Of a DNA stretch of 9,899 bases, positions 6,151-9,899 are shown one piece after another. Source of the DNA: an archaeon (GTDB lineage Archaea; Hydrothermarchaeota; Hydrothermarchaeia; JALTZZ01; JALUTC01); contig JALTZH010000207.1 in assembly GCA_027051265.1 (NCBI GenBank), forward strand, positions 1 to 9,899. Reading direction: 5' to 3'. Positions within the stretch are counted from its first letter, which is position 1, and each line of letters opens with the position of its first letter. The notes beneath the pieces were generated by a model that searched no databases, was not told the origin of the DNA, and worked only from the letters and a program-made list of their open reading frames with translations. The translations under genes were made by a program, and so were the position numbers.

Positions 6151-7307
6151 AAGAGAAGGAAATAATTTTACTTATAATTTTTGTAGCAATTTCAGCACTA
6201 TCACTTGGAGTAAATGGTATAAATTATGGAATCGATTTACAAGGAGGAGCAGAGATAAAATTAAAAACCGAAAAACCATTATCTGAAAAAAATCTAAGTG
6301 AAATTGTTAAAATTCTTGAAACAAGGTTTAATGCAAGAGGTGTAAGAGATGTTAACATATATGCTTGGGGTAAGGAATACATAATAGTGCAGATCGCTGG
6401 AATCTCAGTTGAAGAAGCAAGAAAACTTGCTGAAAGTCAAGGTAAGCTAGAAGTTAAAATCGGTAATATAACAGTATTTACTGGTAGAGATATAATCAGA
6501 ATAGAACCTTATGAATTAAATCCAGAAACTCAAAGATATGGTGTTCCATTTACAATAACAGAAGAAGCCGCTCGTAGATTTAGAGACGTAGCCATTGCAA
6601 CTAATTTCTCTCTACCTGTTGATATGTATTTAGATGATAATCTGGTAAATTCTGCACCTATAGGAGAGGATTTGAAACTAGCAATGTTGAGAGGAGAGGT
6701 TGTTAAAGCATTGATTCTTGAAACTGGATATGGTGAGGATGCAAAAAAAGAAGCTGAAAGAGTTGAGATAATATTGAGAAGTGGTGTCCTACCTATAAAG
6801 CTTAAGACGGAATCTGTTTTGGAAATACCACCAAGATTAGGAGAGAGATTTAAGGAATATGCAGCAATAGCTGCTGGAGCTGCAATAATTTTGGTTTCAG
6901 TAATAATAGCATCTCGTTATAAAAACTATAAACTATCGTTTCTAATAATAATAACACTGATATCAGAAATTTTAATAATACTTGGCATATCTTCATTGAT
7001 TGGTCATGACTGGGATCTTGCATCAATTGCTGGTTTGATAATAGCAATAGGAACTGGAGTTGATCATCAGATAATAATTGCCGATCAACTTATAAGAGGT
7101 AAAGAAAGAAGTTTTAGAATTAGATTAAAGACAGCATTATTTATACTCGTAACATCTTGGGTATTATTGGTACTTGCAATGATGCCTCTATTTTATATTG
7201 GAATCGCAATGCTAAAAGGTTTTGCTCTTATAACAATCATAGGATATACTGTAGGAGTATTTATAACAAGGCCTGCTTTTGCTAAGCTTTTGATAAGAGT
7301 GCTATAA
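6138..7307 (+). CDS. secD: Protein-export membrane protein SecD
   Basis: SecD forms the SecDF accessory complex of the translocon. This 389-residue archaeal form has helix 1 at about 8-25, then GINYGIDLQGGAEIKLK, the family signature opening the large external domain. Within that domain, LETRFNARGVRDVNIYAWG is the usual P1 motif. Five helices follow from about residue 238, including LIIAIGTGVDHQIIIADQ, the archaeal version of the helix-4 motif. The length is well below many bacterial SecD proteins but usual for archaea. GAGGAG (6126-6131) lies six bases before the ATG, within the end of secF, and the overlap suggests translational coupling. The secF-then-secD order is the archaeal one. Confidence 0.96.
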   Translation: MEILKEKEIILLIIFVAISALSLGVNGINYGIDLQGGAEIKLKTEKPLSEKNLSEIVKILETRFNARGVRDVNIYAWGKEYIIVQIAGISVEEARKLAESQGKLEVKIGNITVFTGRDIIRIEPYELNPETQRYGVPFTITEEAARRFRDVAIATNFSLPVDMYLDDNLVNSAPIGEDLKLAMLRGEVVKALILETGYGEDAKKEAERVEIILRSGVLPIKLKTESVLEIPPRLGERFKEYAAIAAGAAIILVSVIIASRYKNYKLSFLIIITLISEILIILGISSLIGHDWDLASIAGLIIAIGTGVDHQIIIADQLIRGKERSFRIRLKTALFILVTSWVLLVLAMMPLFYIGIAMLKGFALITIIGYTVGVFITRPAFAKLLIRVL

Positions 7308-7312
7308 TTTTT

Positions 7313-8269
7313 ATGATAGCAGATATAATAATAGAAAAAGCTATAAGACGAGCTAAAACAGTAACGGTTAAAAAATTACCTAAGAGAATAAGAGCTAAGA
7401 TTTATACTATCAACAAAATAAACACGTTCTGTAACGTGATAAAAGATTCCTTAAAAAACCTAATAGAAAAAGTTGATATAAGTAAATATACTAACTTTCA
7501 AAAAGAATTGTTGGATTTATTAATATCCTTAGAGAGATTAAATAAGAGTATAGATGTTGTAAATAAAATTATCCAGAGGATTGAAAATGCGGAAACAAAA
7601 TATATAAACCTGATAAAACAAGAAACCGATAAAAATAGGATAAAGGAATATAGAAAACAATTATACGGGTATGTTATATCTCAAATAAAAAGAAAGAAAA
7701 AATATATAAATTTTTTAGAACATGCATTTAATGAAATGAAAAAGATCCCGAACGTTAAGGATATGTTTACAGTAGTAATAGCAGGTGCTCCTAATGTAGG
7801 AAAATCAACTTTACTAAAGGCATTAACTGAAAGTGAACCTGAAATCGCACCATATCCTTTTACGACAAAAAATATTTTATTAGGATATATAAAAGATGTT
7901 AAGCATGAGATACAAGTAATAGACACTCCTGGTCTTTTAGATAGAAAGCTTGAAGAGAAGAATATCATAGAGAAACAAGCGATACTTGCATTGAAACATC
8001 TTGCAAACGTTATAATCTTCGTTTTTGATCCAACAGAAACTTGTGGTTTTAGTAAAGAATACCAAGTAAACGTTTATAGAAGTATAAGAGAAAACTTTTC
8101 TGATAAAAATATTATTGTTGTTATCAATAAAATTGATCTTTTACAAAACAGATCTTATCAAGAATTTTCTAACTTTTTTAAAAACGATATTGTTCCATGC
8201 TCAGCTTTATATAATATTGGTATTAATAAGTTGAAACAAAAAATATACAATCTCTACTATAAATCTTAA
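7313..8269 (+). CDS. NOG1-type GTPase, probable 50S ribosome assembly factor
   Basis: This is a 318-residue OBG/NOG1-class GTP-binding protein. A helical N-terminal domain (about 1-145, rich in Lys and with heptad-like Leu/Ile) precedes the G domain. G1 is GAPNVGKST (158-166), the G2 region is YPFTTKN (181-187), G3 is DTPG (204-207), G4 is NKID (272-275), and SAL near residue 300 is G5. FDPTETCGFS (238-247) is typical of NOG1. Eukaryotic NOG1 acts in large-subunit assembly; archaeal homologues of this length are thought to do the same, but this is by family. It starts five bases after the secD stop without a Shine-Dalgarno sequence. An unrelated stand-alone OBG-like role cannot be excluded. 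Confidence 0.9.
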   Translation: MIADIIIEKAIRRAKTVTVKKLPKRIRAKIYTINKINTFCNVIKDSLKNLIEKVDISKYTNFQKELLDLLISLERLNKSIDVVNKIIQRIENAETKYINLIKQETDKNRIKEYRKQLYGYVISQIKRKKKYINFLEHAFNEMKKIPNVKDMFTVVIAGAPNVGKSTLLKALTESEPEIAPYPFTTKNILLGYIKDVKHEIQVIDTPGLLDRKLEEKNIIEKQAILALKHLANVIIFVFDPTETCGFSKEYQVNVYRSIRENFSDKNIIVVINKIDLLQNRSYQEFSNFFKNDIVPCSALYNIGINKLKQKIYNLYYKS

Positions 8270-8285
8270 CAAAATTTAATTTAGG

Positions 8286-8350
8286 CTTTTTAAAAGAATT
8301 TGTCTAATCCTTGCCACTCATATCAGAGAGGTGGTTAATAAGGAGTAGAA
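8286..8350 (+). ncRNA. Candidate structured RNA or leader in the spacer before the surface-protein gene
   Basis: Bases 8301-8350 are about 40% G+C inside a very A/T-rich spacer. CCACTC (8314-8319) pairs with GA-bulge-GTGG (8328-8334), and CCTT (8309-8312) can pair with AAGG (8340-8343) across an internal loop. A near-palindromic TATA-like CTTTTTAAAAG (8286-8296) lies upstream at promoter distance, and T-rich runs follow. In A/T-rich thermophile genomes, G+C islands often mark RNAs, which is why it is listed. No known RNA family was recognised and no clear C/D boxes are present. Confidence 0.25.
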
Positions 8351-8354
8351 CATC

Positions 8355-8392
8355 AATTAAATTTATTTTATTTATTCTATTTTATTTTTTTT
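8355..8392 (+). promoter_or_regulatory. TATA-like element and T-rich run before the propeller gene
   Basis: AATTAAATTTAT (8355-8366) is centred about 32 bases before ATG 8393, the spacing for a leaderless start. The stretch continues as almost only T/A and ends in eight T (8385-8392) directly before the ATG. T-runs of this kind also terminate archaeal RNA polymerase, so it may end transcripts coming from the GTPase gene. Confidence 0.4.
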
Positions 8393-9899
8393 ATGATAAA
8401 AATATTTATCCTTTTAATACTTTTGTTTGGAGTCTCTGTTGCATCAGAGATGAAAGAAATAGGTTATGGAACAATTCCATTCTTTGAAGTTGAGTCGTAT
8501 GAGAAGCTTGATTTAAATAAGGATGGTGTTTATGATGCAGTAATACTAGCATCAAGAAATAATCTATACCTAATAAATACAGGTGGCGTTAAAAATATAT
8601 ATGGATTTCCCAGCATAATTCAGAAGGTATCGAATATCGATTGGAACAAAGATGGGTTTAAGAATGAGATTATAGTAGTGGCGGATAAAATATATATTCT
8701 CAGTGATAAAGGGAATATATTATACGAAATTAATGATACAGGATATGATGTTTGTAGTATTGATTTTGATAACGATGGTTATGAAAATGAGATAGTACTA
8801 GGAAAAGGTAGAAAAGTCGTGATATACGGAAAGGATAAGAAATTTTTTGAAAGAGAAATCGGTATAACTCGTGTCGAAGTAAGTTGTTTCAGAAATAAGT
8901 TTATAGCTTTTTCAGCAAATATTCTCGAAGTATATGAAGGTAAAAGCCAAAAACTTTTTAAACAATTGGAAAATGGCAAAATATTCGATGCTATATTTAT
9001 AGATTTAGATAAGGATAAGAAATATAATGATATCGCTGTTCTCCTTTCAAATGGTTACGTTTATGTTTACAAAGACTATTCTAAAGAATTACCTAGAAAA
9101 TATATAAGTTTAAATACAAAATGTTATTTAAAAATATTTCCATACGATATTGATTACGATGGATATGAGGAAGATTTTGGCATAATTAATATTGATCTAT
9201 ATTTAATCACAGCAGAAAAAGAAAAAATACCGTTTGGTATATTTGCATCATGTCCAGATTCGTTTGATCTTATTGATTTAGATGGGGATAAAATTTTAGA
9301 CGATATAGTATTAGGAAAGAAAGGAGACAAAGGATATATAGCCGTTATGAATTCTGGTAAGGAAGTTTACAAATTTAAATTTAAGATAACTGTAAATAGA
9401 AAAGAAGAAGAGATATCATCTGAGAGATATAATAAAACGGCTGCTGACTTCATATTCTCTCTAGATTTGGATGGTGATAGAATTATCGGTGAATTTATCG
9501 TTCTAAATTTACTGGAAGGAAAATATTACATATTAAAACCATTGGTGATTGATAAAACCAGAAAAAGAGAAAGAGAGATTATATTGTTAGCTAATAGTAT
9601 AGATTATAAGTTATCTGAAAAATTTAGAAAATATATAACAGATAAGGGTCATAGATTAATACATGTAACAGCAAATAATTTTTCAGCGTATAAAAGTGAA
9701 CGTTACATCATTATACTTGGAGGACATAAAGCTTATGAAGGGGTAGGAGATATCGTTAAGACTTTACTAAAAACATTACCAGTTTATCTCTATGAGGATT
9801 ACATTAGAGAAATCGAAAGGATGTATGAAGTTATAAAGCTAAAGGATGTATATTCGAAAGGTCAAGTCATTTACATAATTGCAGGTAGAGATAGATATA
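8393..9899 (+). CDS. Secreted beta-propeller (FG-GAP/EF-hand-like repeat) surface protein, C-terminus cut by window edge
   Basis: The frame stays open for 502 codons to the window edge. Residues 1-18 form a signal peptide (KIFILLILLFGVSVAS). Seven Asp-rich D-x-D/N-x-D loops follow, at about D40, D83, D124, D204, D252, D295 and D358, each followed by a hydrophobic strand, as in IDFDNDGYENEIVLG. They recur every 41-48 residues, with larger gaps at 124-204 and 295-358. The first gap holds a degenerate blade around 165-182. This is an FG-GAP-like propeller with probable calcium loops, seven or eight blades. Residues from about 395 form a second domain with IIILGGHKAYEGVG and GQVIYIIAGRDRY, resembling a C-terminal domain of archaeal S-layer-type proteins (from memory). 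Substrate or ligand is unknown. There is no Shine-Dalgarno sequence. Confidence 0.8.
   Translation, partial: MIKIFILLILLFGVSVASEMKEIGYGTIPFFEVESYEKLDLNKDGVYDAVILASRNNLYLINTGGVKNIYGFPSIIQKVSNIDWNKDGFKNEIIVVADKIYILSDKGNILYEINDTGYDVCSIDFDNDGYENEIVLGKGRKVVIYGKDKKFFEREIGITRVEVSCFRNKFIAFSANILEVYEGKSQKLFKQLENGKIFDAIFIDLDKDKKYNDIAVLLSNGYVYVYKDYSKELPRKYISLNTKCYLKIFPYDIDYDGYEEDFGIINIDLYLITAEKEKIPFGIFASCPDSFDLIDLDGDKILDDIVLGKKGDKGYIAVMNSGKEVYKFKFKITVNRKEEEISSERYNKTAADFIFSLDLDGDRIIGEFIVLNLLEGKYYILKPLVIDKTRKREREIILLANSIDYKLSEKFRKYITDKGHRLIHVTANNFSAYKSERYIIILGGHKAYEGVGDIVKTLLKTLPVYLYEDYIREIERMYEVIKLKDVYSKGQVIYIIAGRDRY

Noticed and set aside
8297-8350. C/D box guide RNA in the spacer
   Set aside because: No RTGATGA/CTGA pair at proper spacing on the plus strand; the minus strand has only a weak CTGATATGAG.

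Overview
The window is a dense, AT-rich stretch of an archaeal chromosome. TATA-binding protein, the archaeal initiation factor aIF2-beta and archaeal-type SecF/SecD mark it as archaeal. An F420-dependent methylene-tetrahydromethanopterin dehydrogenase (Mtd) homologue points to a euryarchaeal lineage with the tetrahydromethanopterin C1 pathway (methanogens, methane or alkane oxidisers, Archaeoglobi). The TRAM domain at the end of aIF2-beta and a surface protein with a beta-propeller lean towards an Archaeoglobi/Methanosarcina-like group. Heavy AGA and ATA codon use suggests a thermophile. The exact taxon cannot be fixed from this sequence.

Layout. Bases 1-155 hold the tail of an unidentified open frame that is richer in G+C than the rest. 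An M20 metallopeptidase-family gene (258-1454, +) converges on a small gene for a strikingly Glu-rich protein (1451-1672, -); their TAG stops interlock in one CTAG. A divergent promoter region of about 180 bp (1673-1850) separates the acidic gene from mtd. It carries the 9-base element CTAAAACGT once towards each gene. From 1851 to 8269 all genes run on the plus strand with short gaps: mtd, a polyprenyl/geranylgeranyl diphosphate synthase, a DUF35 Zn-ribbon/OB-fold protein, TBP, aIF2-beta (with TRAM), secF, secD and a NOG1-type GTPase. A 123-bp spacer with a GC-richer hairpin follows. The window ends inside a secreted propeller protein (8393 to the edge).

How they fit together. The plus-strand block looks like one or a few transcription units. 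They combine C1 metabolism (mtd), isoprenoid/lipid synthesis (prenyl synthase, perhaps DUF35) and a housekeeping set for transcription, translation initiation, ribosome assembly and protein export (TBP, aIF2-beta, NOG1-like, SecFD). aIF2-beta, secF and secD are packed tightly enough (1-nt gap, 13-nt overlap) to be translationally coupled. The terminal propeller protein has a signal peptide and would be a substrate of the Sec pathway.

Most unusual items: the Glu-rich protein with regularly spaced aromatics; the promoter element it shares with mtd; the divergent Mtd, which lacks a conserved Pro-rich loop; the small residue before the first Asp motif of the prenyl synthase; and the GC-richer hairpin before the surface-protein gene. 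I found no CRISPR array, tRNA, rRNA or complete insertion sequence.
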